This document shows positions 1 to 8,350 of a DNA stretch of 64,000 bases, one piece after another. The notes below the pieces were generated by a model. It made no database searches. It worked only from the letters and a program-made list of their open reading frames with translations, and was not told the origin of the DNA. The stretch is from NCBI RefSeq assembly GCF_018860755.1, contig NZ_JAHKPW010000032.1:166992-230991 (forward strand), read 5' to 3'. Source of the stretch: Colwellia sp. D2M02 (lineage in GTDB: Bacteria > Pseudomonadota > Gammaproteobacteria > Enterobacterales > Alteromonadaceae). Within the stretch, counting starts at the first letter, position 1; each line of letters begins with the position of its first letter. Position numbers and translations under genes: made by a program.

Positions 1-969
1 GAAGACTATAGCGACTTTGGTTCAACAACAGACCCTAAAGTAGCCTTTATTTGGCAACCTACCAACTCGTTATCACTGCGAGGCTCTTATGGCACTGCTT
101 TTAGAGCGCCATCGTTACATCAAATAGGCTTAGGTAATACTGATGAGTCACCCAATTTAGTTGATAACCCTCGTTGTGACGCTGTTGGAAACATTAACAA
201 AGCCTGTGAGCCACAAGAGTATACTGCTGTTCTTTCAGGTAACGCAGACTTAGGCCCTGAAGAGTCTGCAAGCTATAACCTAGGTGTTATTTATGAAGTG
301 ACTGATAGCTTTGACTTTTCTGTTGATTACTACAATTACGATATTGAAGATGTTATCACCAAAGATACCCAATTTAAAATGGATACCCAAGGTCTAGACC
401 CCAATGTAGTTGAGCGTTTACCATCAACTATTCCAGGTGACCCAGGTGAAGTGGTGAGAATTTTCGATAAATTTGAAAATATTGGTAATATCACCACATC
501 GGGTTTAGATATTGAAGCCAACTACGCATTACCCACAGCTATAGGCGACTTCAAATTTACCTACGTTGTTAACTATGTATTAGAGTTTGAGGATTCTCGC
601 CCTAACGCTGATGGTACTATGCGTATTGATACCCAAGCAGGTGATTTTGAACAGCCAGAGGTGCGTTGGACCTTTAATACCTCATGGATTAAAGATGACT
701 GGAACGCCACCTTAGCGGTTAACTATATTGGTGAATTCAAGCAAGACGCTTCAGTAGCAACAGAAGGTATGTCTGACATTGATGCTTGGACAACGGTTGA
801 CACTACCATTAATTACATTGGTATAGAAAACACTACCTTAACACTTGGCGCAACCAACTTATTAAATGAAGAGCCGCCATTTACCTACCATGACTTTATG
901 GGCTTTGTTAATTCAACTCATAATAGCCAAGGTCGTTTTGCGTATGTAAAAGCCAGTTATAAATTTTAG
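1..969 (+). CDS. TonB-dependent receptor, C-terminal part (5' truncated by window)
   Basis: The reading frame is open from base 1, so the true start lies outside the window; about 322 residues are present. The visible part holds alternating beta-strand patterns typical of the 22-strand outer-membrane barrel, including a segment reading GSYGTAFRAPSLHQ near residue 30, which is a well conserved piece of TonB-dependent receptor barrels, and it ends in the aromatic residue Phe (ASYKF) expected for outer-membrane insertion. Such receptors import siderophores, vitamin B12, sugars or peptides using TonB energy. Two cysteines around residues 59 and 69 may form a loop disulfide. The plug domain and TonB box are not visible, so the substrate cannot be named. 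A hairpin terminator follows the stop codon. Confidence 0.9.
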   Translation, partial: EDYSDFGSTTDPKVAFIWQPTNSLSLRGSYGTAFRAPSLHQIGLGNTDESPNLVDNPRCDAVGNINKACEPQEYTAVLSGNADLGPEESASYNLGVIYEVTDSFDFSVDYYNYDIEDVITKDTQFKMDTQGLDPNVVERLPSTIPGDPGEVVRIFDKFENIGNITTSGLDIEANYALPTAIGDFKFTYVVNYVLEFEDSRPNADGTMRIDTQAGDFEQPEVRWTFNTSWIKDDWNATLAVNYIGEFKQDASVATEGMSDIDAWTTVDTTINYIGIENTTLTLGATNLLNEEPPFTYHDFMGFVNSTHNSQGRFAYVKASYKF

Positions 970-984
970 CCCGTTAACCTAATG

Positions 985-1016
985 AAAAGCTAGCTAGAGT
1001 GTTAGCTAGCTTTTTT
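985..1016 (+). terminator. Rho-independent terminator of the TonB-dependent receptor gene
   Basis: An AAGCTAGC / GCTAGCTT stem with a short loop is followed directly by a run of six T, about 16 bases after the receptor stop codon. Confidence 0.85.
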
Positions 1017-1052
1017 ATCTTAACAACATAGCGCATAAGCGACCTTTAAGGT

Positions 1053-1616
1053 TTAATCTATCAAGTGCACCTGCTCAATTTTTGAGTAAGCACCGTACGC
1101 TGAAATAATTGCCCAGCAAACTTCTAAGCCAAATACTGGCCAGTTTTGTTGACTCCACAAAATAGGTAAAAGCACACTTGCAGCATATACATTTAACAAT
1201 AAGTAATTAACATGAGTTAATTTTTTACTGCAAAATAAAAAGTACGACAAACAAAAAACATAACTTGATGACCAACCTAAACATGAATAAAGCATTAATG
1301 AACTCCATCCATGTTGATACCCAATAAACGCTGACCATACTAAGAGTAAAATAAAGCCTATATAGAAAAGTGATTTTGATAAAGGGATTTTCGCAATATC
1401 AAACTTTATTAATAATAGTATAGAAACAAGCGCCCAAAACCCATTAATAACAACAGCTTGATAAGAAATTATAATCAATGAACTCATCACTAAAGATAAA
1501 GCAGCAATTAGATTAGCGCTATAATATAACTTGGGGTTCCAGTTTTTTACAATTGAAATATAACTGTGATTTATAAGATACAAAGCCGAGCCAAACCAAC
1601 CTAAAAATGTAATCAT
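1053..1616 (-). CDS. CBU_0592-like integral membrane protein with a tandem duplicated domain
   Basis: This 187-residue protein is almost entirely hydrophobic, with about six to seven predicted membrane segments. The first half starts FLGWFGSALYLINHSYISI, which resembles the start of the small CBU_0592-type membrane domain of unknown function. The second half (from about residue 112) repeats the pattern (CLGWSSSYVFCLSYFLFC...), including the LGW-S start and a closing Trp/Ile/Ser-rich helix, so the protein looks like two copies of one domain. Its start codon overlaps the stop of the upstream solute-binding protein gene (TAATG), so the two are probably translated together. No function is known for this domain; transport or sensing at the inner membrane is only a guess. 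Family call is from memory of the motif. Confidence 0.6.
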   Translation of the reverse strand: MITFLGWFGSALYLINHSYISIVKNWNPKLYYSANLIAALSLVMSSLIIISYQAVVINGFWALVSILLLIKFDIAKIPLSKSLFYIGFILLLVWSAFIGYQHGWSSLMLYSCLGWSSSYVFCLSYFLFCSKKLTHVNYLLLNVYAASVLLPILWSQQNWPVFGLEVCWAIISAYGAYSKIEQVHLID

Positions 1617-2593
1617 TACTGTACTTCTAAGTGCATATTTTTAACATAAAGCTCTTTACCCACATGCGGTCCGTTTAACACCACAACATGGCTAAGATCA
1701 ATCATACTTTTATAAATACGATCTGTACTTGATGGGCTAATAATTTTATCGCTCCACTGCAATATCAACACTCGGGTTCCGCGAGGTAAAGTGTAGTATT
1801 GTGTTTCCTCCGTTAGTGTTGTTTGTCCAACGATTGCTGGGTAGCCTTCTGCGGCAATTAATCTGGCGATATCTTGAGGTTTAAAACGCTCAACTGGCTT
1901 TGGTTGTAAACTCTGTATGTTTTTTACTTGCGTCAGCAACAAATTAACATCGGTAATTAAGGCAATGCCTTCTTTTGTATTAGGAGCTATCAAATGAAGA
2001 GAGTCATGCCCTACTATTTTATCAACCTGCTTTATCAATAGCGCTTGATCTCGGTAGGTATTATTAAGCAGAGTATTCATTACACTTTCAGTCATAGGTA
2101 AAAAATCTATTTCATTTTTTAACAAACTTTCCAAAGCTACTTTTTCATTAGGGTATGTCACGGCATTATTAAGGTATTCATCAATCGTTTCACCATAACT
2201 ATAACCCGCTACTTTACCAAACTTATGCTTAGATAATTTCCCAGTATCTAATTGACTTTCATACTGACGATTATAATAAATACGGCTCGTTACACTAAAA
2301 ACAGCATCAGAATACAACACACGTTTTGCACGATTAACGGTCTTAAAATAAGGGTAAGCTGCTGGCTGCTTTCCCTTTGCGACCAACTCAAACGCTAAGT
2401 CATAATTTTTATATCCCCATGCCACCGTTTGTTGCTCTTGCTCTAATACTTGCTTTAATATATCTGCAGCTGTGCCTAATGGTTTATGCTCAGCATTAAT
2501 ATACGGAGCCCATTCGTTAGTTGCGACCGAGATGGTTTTAGCTATCCCAAATGTAGGCATAAACGCTAATAGTATGATTAATTTATAGTTCAT
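1616..2593 (-). CDS. Periplasmic solute-binding protein, family 3 (amino-acid type), with extra C-terminal domain
   Basis: The protein has 325 residues. Residues 1-18 form a signal peptide ending GIA-K. The mature part opens ISVATNEWAPYINAEHKPLGTAADILKQV, which is the standard start of family 3 solute-binding domains, and continues with the PYFKTVNRAKRVLYSDAVF region that follows in this fold. The domain seems complete by about residue 230. A further 85 or so residues are not part of the usual fold and contain a Thr/Tyr-rich beta-like stretch. No ABC permease or ATPase lies nearby, so it may act as a sensor or accessory subunit rather than a transporter part. It is the middle gene of a leftward operon, 3 bases after the upstream gene and overlapping the downstream one. 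Confidence 0.75.
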   Translation of the reverse strand: MNYKLIILLAFMPTFGIAKTISVATNEWAPYINAEHKPLGTAADILKQVLEQEQQTVAWGYKNYDLAFELVAKGKQPAAYPYFKTVNRAKRVLYSDAVFSVTSRIYYNRQYESQLDTGKLSKHKFGKVAGYSYGETIDEYLNNAVTYPNEKVALESLLKNEIDFLPMTESVMNTLLNNTYRDQALLIKQVDKIVGHDSLHLIAPNTKEGIALITDVNLLLTQVKNIQSLQPKPVERFKPQDIARLIAAEGYPAIVGQTTLTEETQYYTLPRGTRVLILQWSDKIISPSSTDRIYKSMIDLSHVVVLNGPHVGKELYVKNMHLEVQ

Positions 2594-2596
2594 ATT

Positions 2597-3889
2597 TTAA
2601 TTTCGTTTAATATATCGATAAACAATAATAAGTAGTAGGGTTAAACCAAAGCCAAAAGAAAACATAATATCGGCATCAATTTCGGCTATTAGCCCTAAAA
2701 AGTAAGAACTTTTACTATCGTTATAATCTAACGCGGGGCGACTCATCATCTCGCGACTAAATTCAGTTAAATATAAAGACAGTTCGAAAACAGCAAAGAA
2801 GCTCAATGCGACAAGTAAAAAATCAGTCATGATCGTACTTCGCTCTCGCTTCTTGTTATCTTCTTCTTGCAACCTAGCGTTACATATTTCAATCATCCGA
2901 TCAGAGTTTTCAACCAATTGTTCAAACTGCCAACCATTAAGAATGTTTTCTAAAAGTGCTCTATTTGGTCTATTGAGAAATTTAATATTTTCATAAAAAG
3001 CAATTTGATTGAGGCGACAAGCGGTACGTGTATTTGCTAATACCTTATCAATTTTATGCTTTTTTACTCTAGCATAAGCGGCTTCAATTGAACCACGTAA
3101 CGCACTGTTACAATGCTCTTGTGCTACATAGTAATATTGAGCTAGAACCATAATTTGAATGTTAGAGTCTTCTCCTACAGCTTTAGCATTTTTAACGGCG
3201 TAATTAAGCCATGTCATTGAATAATTCTTGTGGCCGGAAATAATATCTGCTGCATCTTGAGGTCGGCTGGTATTTTTTAACCATGAGGTAAGTATTTTAG
3301 CCGTACTTTCCTGTTGAATATCGTCATCATTAAGGATTAGCGTTCTCGCAATCCAAGTTCCTATATCTGCAGATGACTCTCCAGAAAAAACAAAGTCTTT
3401 CGACAATTGAGAGTGAAGTTGCTTTAGATCTTTACAAAAATCTTCATAATGAAGTGTAATTTGCTCTTTTGCTATGTTTTGAACGCGAGACTCAAGCACT
3501 TTTATCAATGAATCAACAGACCCTGTTGATGTGCTTAACTCTGTTATGTCTACTGTAAACTCTACTTCAGCTATTGCTATATGATTAGCAAACACATGAA
3601 ACATTACATTAGAGTCTTTAGACGGTGACCAACACATCAATCGAATATCTTTAGAATTATCATCCGTCGACTGATACTGTATTACCTCATTTTGTTGACC
3701 GCCCAAATGAAGCACCTTCCCTTGCCAATTCATTTCAACCTGATTGCCATTGTCGTCCGTTGAAAACTCAAGATTGACTGACTTTAATGACGAAATGAAT
3801 GTAGGTGAAAACTGATCTACCCCAAGATACAAACTAAGCGGTGAGTGAATTGGCGCAATTCCACGAAAAGTGAGCTGAGAGTTTGACAT
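2597..3889 (-). CDS. Unrecognised membrane-anchored protein with two C-terminal helices
   Basis: I do not recognise this 430-residue protein. It has no signal peptide. Residues 1-130 look beta-rich and soluble, residues 130-350 are mostly helical and charged, and a lysine/arginine-rich patch (DNKKRERS) precedes two membrane helices at about 355-375 and 405-425 separated by a short loop; the chain ends YRYIKRN. This layout of a large cytoplasmic part with a helical stalk and a C-terminal helix pair recalls CorA- or RMD1-type proteins, but the GMN signature of CorA is absent, so this is only a similarity of shape. It is the first gene of a three-gene operon with the solute-binding protein and the CBU_0592-like protein. 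Confidence 0.5.
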   Translation of the reverse strand: MSNSQLTFRGIAPIHSPLSLYLGVDQFSPTFISSLKSVNLEFSTDDNGNQVEMNWQGKVLHLGGQQNEVIQYQSTDDNSKDIRLMCWSPSKDSNVMFHVFANHIAIAEVEFTVDITELSTSTGSVDSLIKVLESRVQNIAKEQITLHYEDFCKDLKQLHSQLSKDFVFSGESSADIGTWIARTLILNDDDIQQESTAKILTSWLKNTSRPQDAADIISGHKNYSMTWLNYAVKNAKAVGEDSNIQIMVLAQYYYVAQEHCNSALRGSIEAAYARVKKHKIDKVLANTRTACRLNQIAFYENIKFLNRPNRALLENILNGWQFEQLVENSDRMIEICNARLQEEDNKKRERSTIMTDFLLVALSFFAVFELSLYLTEFSREMMSRPALDYNDSKSSYFLGLIAEIDADIMFSFGFGLTLLLIIVYRYIKRN

Positions 3890-4192
3890 TACTACATTAC
3901 TAACTGTTGCTTAAGGTGATGTTCATAGGGTACCAATACCCCCTTAAAATATCTATTAAATATATCTCCTGTAGCTTATTGTAATATTTGAATATTACTT
4001 AACCATGGTGGCGATTTGGTGTACATAGCAAAAGCACAAGGCGCGTGTTTTAGGTGTGTATTTGGCTAACGTACAAATAAGTACTGTTATTCTCTAAAAA
4101 TTAACCAATAAAATACTTAATTACGTTGGCTTCTTCACAAACAATGCTTGTGTGAGTTAACATAACCATACGAACATTCTTGGAATAACTCA
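3890..4192. other. Divergent intergenic region, 303 bp
   Basis: The region separates the leftward three-gene operon from the rightward VC0807-family gene and should hold both promoters. It is AT-rich. An imperfect hairpin (CACAAACAATG / cTTGTGTG) lies at about 4136-4155. I see no ORF with a ribosome binding site and no clear operator. Confidence 0.4.
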
Positions 4193-4903
4193 ATGACAAC
4201 AGCATCACAGGCAAAAGCAGATCCAAAAAAGAACAACCCGTTATTAGAAATTGTATTTAATATACTGATCCCTTCGCTAATCTTAATGAAGTTATCGGGT
4301 CCTGAATATTTAGGCACTTTGGTCGGGTTGATAATTGCCTTAGCCTTTCCGGTTGGTTACGCCATTTATGATTTTATTAAAGTAGGCTCGTTAAACTTTA
4401 TTTCTTTATTAGGTTTTTTTAGTACCTTACTCACCGGTGGCATCGCCTTATTTGAGCTTGATGTAGAATGGTTAGCAATTAAAGAAGCGGCAATTCCAGC
4501 CATTATTGGCTTAGTAGTTTTATTATCAGGCTTTTTTGGTAAACCATTATTAGCAAAATTACTGTTAAACTCGTTTATCTTTAATCTCGATTTAATTTAT
4601 GACACCTTAGATAAAAAAGGTAAAACAGAGCAATTCAAACGCAAAATTAATACCGCAAATCTTGTGCTCGCCATGACGTTTGTATTTTCTTCTACGATGA
4701 ATTATTTATTAGCTAAATGGATTGTCACTAGCCCTGCAGGCACAGTGGAGTTTAACGAGCAGCTCGGTGAAATGACATTGCTCAGCTACCCCGTTATCGC
4801 GATTCCTTCAACCTTAATGCTGTTTGGGGTACTGTTTTACGTTATCAAGATGATTACGCAGTTAACGGGCATTAAATTTGAAGATATGATGAATGCTAAT
4901 TAA
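4193..4903 (+). CDS. VC0807-family integral membrane protein
   Basis: This 236-residue protein has about six hydrophobic helices, a short charged N-terminus and a conserved-looking motif ILIPSLILMKLSGPEYLG near residue 25, which I associate with the VC0807 family of inner-membrane proteins of unknown function. A DLIYDTLDKKGKTEQFKRKIN loop at about residue 135-150 is the main cytoplasmic segment. It stands alone between a divergent operon and the convergent hemH gene and ends before a strong bidirectional terminator. No substrate or partner can be inferred. The start at ATG 4193 is the first in frame and gives a sensible N-terminus. Confidence 0.65.
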   Translation: MTTASQAKADPKKNNPLLEIVFNILIPSLILMKLSGPEYLGTLVGLIIALAFPVGYAIYDFIKVGSLNFISLLGFFSTLLTGGIALFELDVEWLAIKEAAIPAIIGLVVLLSGFFGKPLLAKLLLNSFIFNLDLIYDTLDKKGKTEQFKRKINTANLVLAMTFVFSSTMNYLLAKWIVTSPAGTVEFNEQLGEMTLLSYPVIAIPSTLMLFGVLFYVIKMITQLTGIKFEDMMNAN

Positions 4904-4926
4904 GTTGAAATCAGTCCAGCTCGTTT

Positions 4927-4978
4927 ACTTGCTTTAGTTGATTCGCTTGATTTAGTTAGTTTATTTGATTTAGTTAAG
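4927..4978. repeat. Short degenerate tandem repeat (TTGATTTAGTTA-like)
   Basis: About four imperfect copies of a 10-16 base unit related to TTGATTTAGTTA follow the VC0807-family stop codon. The copies are too short and diverged to suggest more than local slippage. Confidence 0.45.
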
Positions 4979-5015
4979 TAGTAATTAGCTGAGTCAAACC
5001 AACCTTAGCTCAAAT

Positions 5016-5057
5016 AAAAAGTGCGTTAGACAACATAGTCTTAACGCACTTTTTTTG
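5016..5057. terminator. Bidirectional terminator between VC0807-family gene and hemH
   Basis: A long stem AAAAGTGCGTTA / TAACGCACTTTT with a GAC/GTC extension and a six-base loop has T-runs on both strands, so it can stop transcription from both convergent genes. Confidence 0.88.
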
Positions 5058-5086
5058 AATTAATAACACAACATTATTGCTTTTAC

Positions 5087-6166
5087 TTACCTCGACGCAC
5101 CTAACTCTTTTGCTAACGCTGAACGTTGCTCGGTATCAGTAAAGCCTGACCAACCGTGTAAATGTTGTTCGAGTAGTTCACTCATCATCTCAATATGGCT
5201 GCTATCAGCATTAAGCGCTTCTATGTACTCGTAACGCTTACCGCCAGCTTCGATAAAATAGTCACGGTTTTCAATGCCAATTTCTTCAATGGTTTCTAAA
5301 CAGTCTGCTGAAAAGCCAGGACAAACTAACTGCACTGACTTTACGCCTTGCTCAGGTAATGCCATTAAGGTTTTATCTGTGTATGGTTGCAACCACTCTT
5401 CTCGCCCAAAACGCGACTGAAAAGTGGTCATGAATTCGTCTTTTGCTAGACCAAGGTTTTCTGCTAATAAACGTGAGGTTTTATAACATTCGCAGTGGTA
5501 CGGGTCACCATTGGTTAAATAACGTTTAGGAATACCATGGTAGGTGAAAATCAATTTATCTGCTCTACCGTGCTTTGCCCAATGTTGACGAATTTTATCA
5601 GCAACAGCTTCAATATATGCTGGAAAGTCATGGTAGTGATTAATAAAACGTAGCTCTGGAATGAGTCGCTTTTTAGCAAAACTCGCTGCAACCGCATCAA
5701 AGGTAGAGGCTGTTGTAGAGGCGCAATACTGCGGATAAAGTGGCAATACGGCAAGCTTTCTAACTCCCTGAGCAAGCATTTTACTCACCACAGAGTCAAT
5801 TGATGGTGAGCCATAACGCATGGCAAATTCAACCACTACATTATCGCCATATTGTGCTTCTAGCTTTTTACGTAATGCATCTGTTTGGTCTTGGGTGTGA
5901 AATAACAGCGGAGATCCTCTTTCGGTCCAAACAGTACTGTAAGCATGAGCCGAGCGTCTAGGACGAATATTCAGTATAACAAAATTGAGTACCAGCCACC
6001 AAATGAACCGCGGCACCTCAACTACGCGAGGATCTGACAAAAACTCACGAAGATACTTTTTCAACTGAGCTTTTTTAGGAGCATCTGGCGTGCCCAAATT
6101 AGTAATTAAAACACCTATTTTGTCATGTTGCTTATGGGAAAAATTAGGATTACCTTCGTATTTCAT
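5087..6166 (-). CDS. hemH: Ferrochelatase
   Basis: HemH inserts ferrous iron into protoporphyrin IX, the last step of heme synthesis, at the cytoplasmic face of the inner membrane. The 359-residue length is usual for the gammaproteobacterial enzyme. The N-terminal GVLITNLGTPDAP motif (about residues 18-30), RPRRSAHAY, LPLYPQYCASTTAS and the active-site FTYHGIPKRY (His210) are all present, as is the acidic ETIEEIGIE segment near residue 291-300 that lines the metal path. The ATG is preceded by an AGCAGGTAG-type ribosome binding site. The gene is monocistronic, ending at a bidirectional terminator shared with the convergent neighbour. Confidence 0.96.
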   Translation of the reverse strand: MKYEGNPNFSHKQHDKIGVLITNLGTPDAPKKAQLKKYLREFLSDPRVVEVPRFIWWLVLNFVILNIRPRRSAHAYSTVWTERGSPLLFHTQDQTDALRKKLEAQYGDNVVVEFAMRYGSPSIDSVVSKMLAQGVRKLAVLPLYPQYCASTTASTFDAVAASFAKKRLIPELRFINHYHDFPAYIEAVADKIRQHWAKHGRADKLIFTYHGIPKRYLTNGDPYHCECYKTSRLLAENLGLAKDEFMTTFQSRFGREEWLQPYTDKTLMALPEQGVKSVQLVCPGFSADCLETIEEIGIENRDYFIEAGGKRYEYIEALNADSSHIEMMSELLEQHLHGWSGFTDTEQRSALAKELGASR

Positions 6167-6502
6167 CTACCTGCTCTACATAATTATGATTTTAAAACAA
6201 TTAATACGCTAGTTTACGCAGAATGGATCCGCTTGTAACGTAATATAATGAATTTGAGTGCTGAAATAGCAGAGCTAGTATGCAAGCTCTGAATATTTTA
6301 TCGTCTTATAAAATGAGTACTTACTCTAAGTACCCAACGCTTATCGTTGTTTTACTTTATTCTAATGAGATAAATGCTGATTTCGCTCTTACTCTAGCAG
6401 GAAGCTTGTCATCATCTATTAATTTATATCAATAGATATTACTAAAGGGGCGAAATAACGTTAATAAGTATAAAAATATAAATTATTACAGCTAACTTAG
6501 TT
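6167..6502. other. Intergenic region upstream of hemH, left of the repeat element
   Basis: AT-rich sequence that should contain the hemH promoter near 6170-6250. I see no convincing ORF, RNA gene or operator in it; an imperfect AGAGCT/AGCTCT pairing lies around 6271-6290. Confidence 0.35.
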
Positions 6503-6794
6503 AGGGCTGTTGATCTTTAGAGATTGTTTTTGCAGCGAATTAGTAGGTATTTATACAAGGCAGAGCCTTTGTAATGTAGTTATTCAGGACAATAAGCTAC
6601 ATTCATGTAGCGTTACCTAAAAAGGCGATAAGGCTGTAAAAATGACTAATAAACGCTGCCCGAAGGGTTCGGCTAAAAGCGTTTTACGCTTTATTGAGCA
6701 GTATTTGCTTAGCATGACTACGCAACACACTACTCGCCGCGATTAAAGCCCTTTTAGTTCGAACAAAAGTTAACCGTGAAAGATCAACAGCCCC
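6503..6794. mobile_element. MITE-like element, about 290 bp, with terminal inverted repeats
   Basis: The left end AGGGCTGTTGATCTTT (6503-6518) is matched by its reverse complement AAAGATCAACAGCCC at 6779-6793, so the segment has near-perfect 15-base terminal inverted repeats. Inside are further hairpins, such as GCCCGAAGGGTTCGGC around 6658-6673 flanked by AAACGCT and AAAGCGTTTTACGCTTT, and ATGTAGC/GCTACAT near 6595-6612. There is no coding sequence with a plausible start. A diverged relative of its reverse complement is found at 63822-64000, so this is a dispersed family. It may be a non-autonomous transposon or a REP-like structured element; a clear target duplication was not found. Confidence 0.7.
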
Positions 6795-6841
6795 TAAAGT
6801 TTTAGTTGTGATTTATTGAATAAGCCTACCGCTTTTTTATA

Positions 6842-6872
6842 AAGCGCTCTTTAAGTAACATACAGAGCGCTT
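6842..6872. other. Hairpin next to the FrnE-like gene stop
   Basis: A perfect AAGCGCTCT / AGAGCGCTT inverted repeat with a 12-13 base loop lies just after the leftward FrnE-like gene. It lacks a proper T-run on the minus strand, so it may only be a weak terminator or mRNA end stabiliser. Confidence 0.5.
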
Positions 6873-6882
6873 ACTTACTTAT

Positions 6883-7536
6883 TTACTTACTTTGCTCTGC
6901 AACAAGTTCACGTAATATTTGCGTAAAGGTTGCTTGAGGTTGAGCTCCCGTTAATGCACTAGTACGATTAAAAACAACCGTAGGGACACTAGATACTCCC
7001 ATTTGTTGCCACTGTGACTCAAGCGCTTTAACGTGGGCTTTAAGGGTATCATCTTCTAATGCCGCTTGTGCCTGCTCAGCAGAAATACCTACTGCGCCAG
7101 CTTCTTTAATTAACACCTCACGCTTTGAAACGTCTTTATGCTCAGTAAAAAATGCCGAAAACAAACGCATTTTCAACGGTGTTTGTTTACCTAGCTGATG
7201 CGCATAATCAAGTAAAATATGCGCATCTAAGGTATTCACTATTTTCATGCCATCAAAATAATCAAAGGTAAAGCCATACTGCGCACCTAAGGCTGTTAAG
7301 TTTGCTCTAGCTTTATCGCTATCTTCTTTTGAAGAGCCGTATTTTCTAGCAACATGTGCACGTAACTCTTCGCCTTCTGCTGGCATATCAGGGTTAAGCT
7401 CAAAGGGTTGCCACTCAATTTCAACGTTATCTTGTAGGTTTAATTCATTAATGGCCGCCTCTAAGTGCTTGTAGCCAATAACACACCAAGGACACATTAC
7501 ATCTGAAATGATATCTAGTTTTATTTTTTTACTCAT
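6883..7536 (-). CDS. DsbA-family oxidoreductase, FrnE-like
   Basis: The protein is a thioredoxin-fold enzyme with the active site CPWC (Cys15 and Cys18 from the chosen start) right after the first beta strand (KIKLDIISDVM), and no signal peptide, which is typical of cytoplasmic FrnE-like DsbA relatives rather than periplasmic DsbA. The SVPTVVFNR segment near residue 185 carries the conserved cis-proline. Such proteins act in thiol-disulfide exchange and oxidative stress resistance. A GTG codon lies one codon upstream (7539), but the AGAGGT ribosome binding site fits the ATG at 7536 better. It follows the CMD-family gene and both probably form one unit controlled by the divergent TetR regulator. 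Confidence 0.85.
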   Translation of the reverse strand: MSKKIKLDIISDVMCPWCVIGYKHLEAAINELNLQDNVEIEWQPFELNPDMPAEGEELRAHVARKYGSSKEDSDKARANLTALGAQYGFTFDYFDGMKIVNTLDAHILLDYAHQLGKQTPLKMRLFSAFFTEHKDVSKREVLIKEAGAVGISAEQAQAALEDDTLKAHVKALESQWQQMGVSSVPTVVFNRTSALTGAQPQATFTQILRELVAEQSK

Positions 7537-7576
7537 CACTACCTCTTAGCGGCCAATCATTAACTTATTCTAACGA

Positions 7577-8125
7577 CTATTTTGTCCATGAAAATGGTTC
7601 AAACATTGGATCTACGGGTGTTTTCGCGACATGATTAACATAGTTACTAATCACTTTTTGAGATAAACCTAAAATAATCTCTAACACCTGCTGCTGACTA
7701 TAACCTGCCGCAAAAAAAGCGGCTGTTTGCTCTGCTGTTACATTACCGCGTTCACGTACCATAGCTAAAGTAAAATCATGTAATGCTTGTAATTTATCTG
7801 TTGGCATAGGTTGTTGATTACGTAATGCCTCTGTAAGAGCGGAGTCAACATTCATTGAGTTGGCAATAGCGGTATGCGCGGGTACACAGTAACGACACCC
7901 ATGTTCTACATTAATGGTTTGCCAAACAACGGTGAGCTCTTGTGCATCAAATGATGTTGCAGTGAATTGTTGATGTAATTGGGTATAAGCTTGCAAAATC
8001 TGTGGTGATTCAGCCATAACCGCGTATAAGCCTGGAATAGCGCCCATTTGTTTTTGCGCACCTTCTAAAATAGCTTTGCTGCTCTCTGGTGCCGTTTCTA
8101 CTGTATGTAATGTAAAAGTACTCAT
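7577..8125 (-). CDS. Carboxymuconolactone decarboxylase (CMD/AhpD)-family protein
   Basis: The chosen ATG gives 182 residues; it has a GGAG ribosome binding site eight bases upstream, better than the upstream in-frame alternative at 8143. The core motif EHGCRYCVPAHTAIA carries Cys77, Cys80 and His84, the redox pair and proton relay of AhpD-like proteins, which reduce peroxides or regenerate peroxiredoxins. The C-terminal part (KVISNYVNHVAKTPVD) matches the uncharacterised peroxidase-related branch. It is the first gene of a leftward pair with the FrnE-like disulfide protein, and the promoter region contains palindromes that probably bind the divergent TetR regulator. A role in thiol or peroxide stress is an inference from this context. 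Confidence 0.85.
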   Translation of the reverse strand: MSTFTLHTVETAPESSKAILEGAQKQMGAIPGLYAVMAESPQILQAYTQLHQQFTATSFDAQELTVVWQTINVEHGCRYCVPAHTAIANSMNVDSALTEALRNQQPMPTDKLQALHDFTLAMVRERGNVTAEQTAAFFAAGYSQQQVLEIILGLSQKVISNYVNHVAKTPVDPMFEPFSWTK

Positions 8126-8228
8126 ATGCTTTACTCCAATCATAAAAAATTTAAGGTCTATTTAACACTGCTAAGTCATAAAGGAACTGCTTCATACCCT
8201 TTATAATAAAACGTACTATAGAACAACA

Positions 8229-8242
8229 TGAACGATCGTTCA
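8229..8242. promoter_or_regulatory. Candidate TetR operator 1
   Basis: TGAACGATCGTTCA is a perfect palindrome in the divergent region between the CMD gene and the TetR-family gene. Its GAACGNNCGTTC style is common for TetR-family operators. Confidence 0.7.
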
Positions 8243-8250
8243 ATATTTTA

Positions 8251-8268
8251 TTTGAGCGATCGTTCAAA
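8251..8268. promoter_or_regulatory. Candidate TetR operator 2
   Basis: TTTGAGCGATCGTTCAAA is palindromic apart from one mismatch, and shares the core GATCGTTCA with the first site; the two centres are 24 bases apart. Confidence 0.65.
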
Positions 8269-8350
8269 TAAAATATAAGCGACTGTTTACTAATGAATTT
8301 ATTTATTATCAGTAACTTTATCTTTACCTAATAAAGACAAAACCCTACAA

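Noticed and set aside
4927..4978. Tandem repeat as a possible minisatellite or attachment site
   Set aside because: The units are short and poorly matched, and no integrase or tRNA lies nearby.
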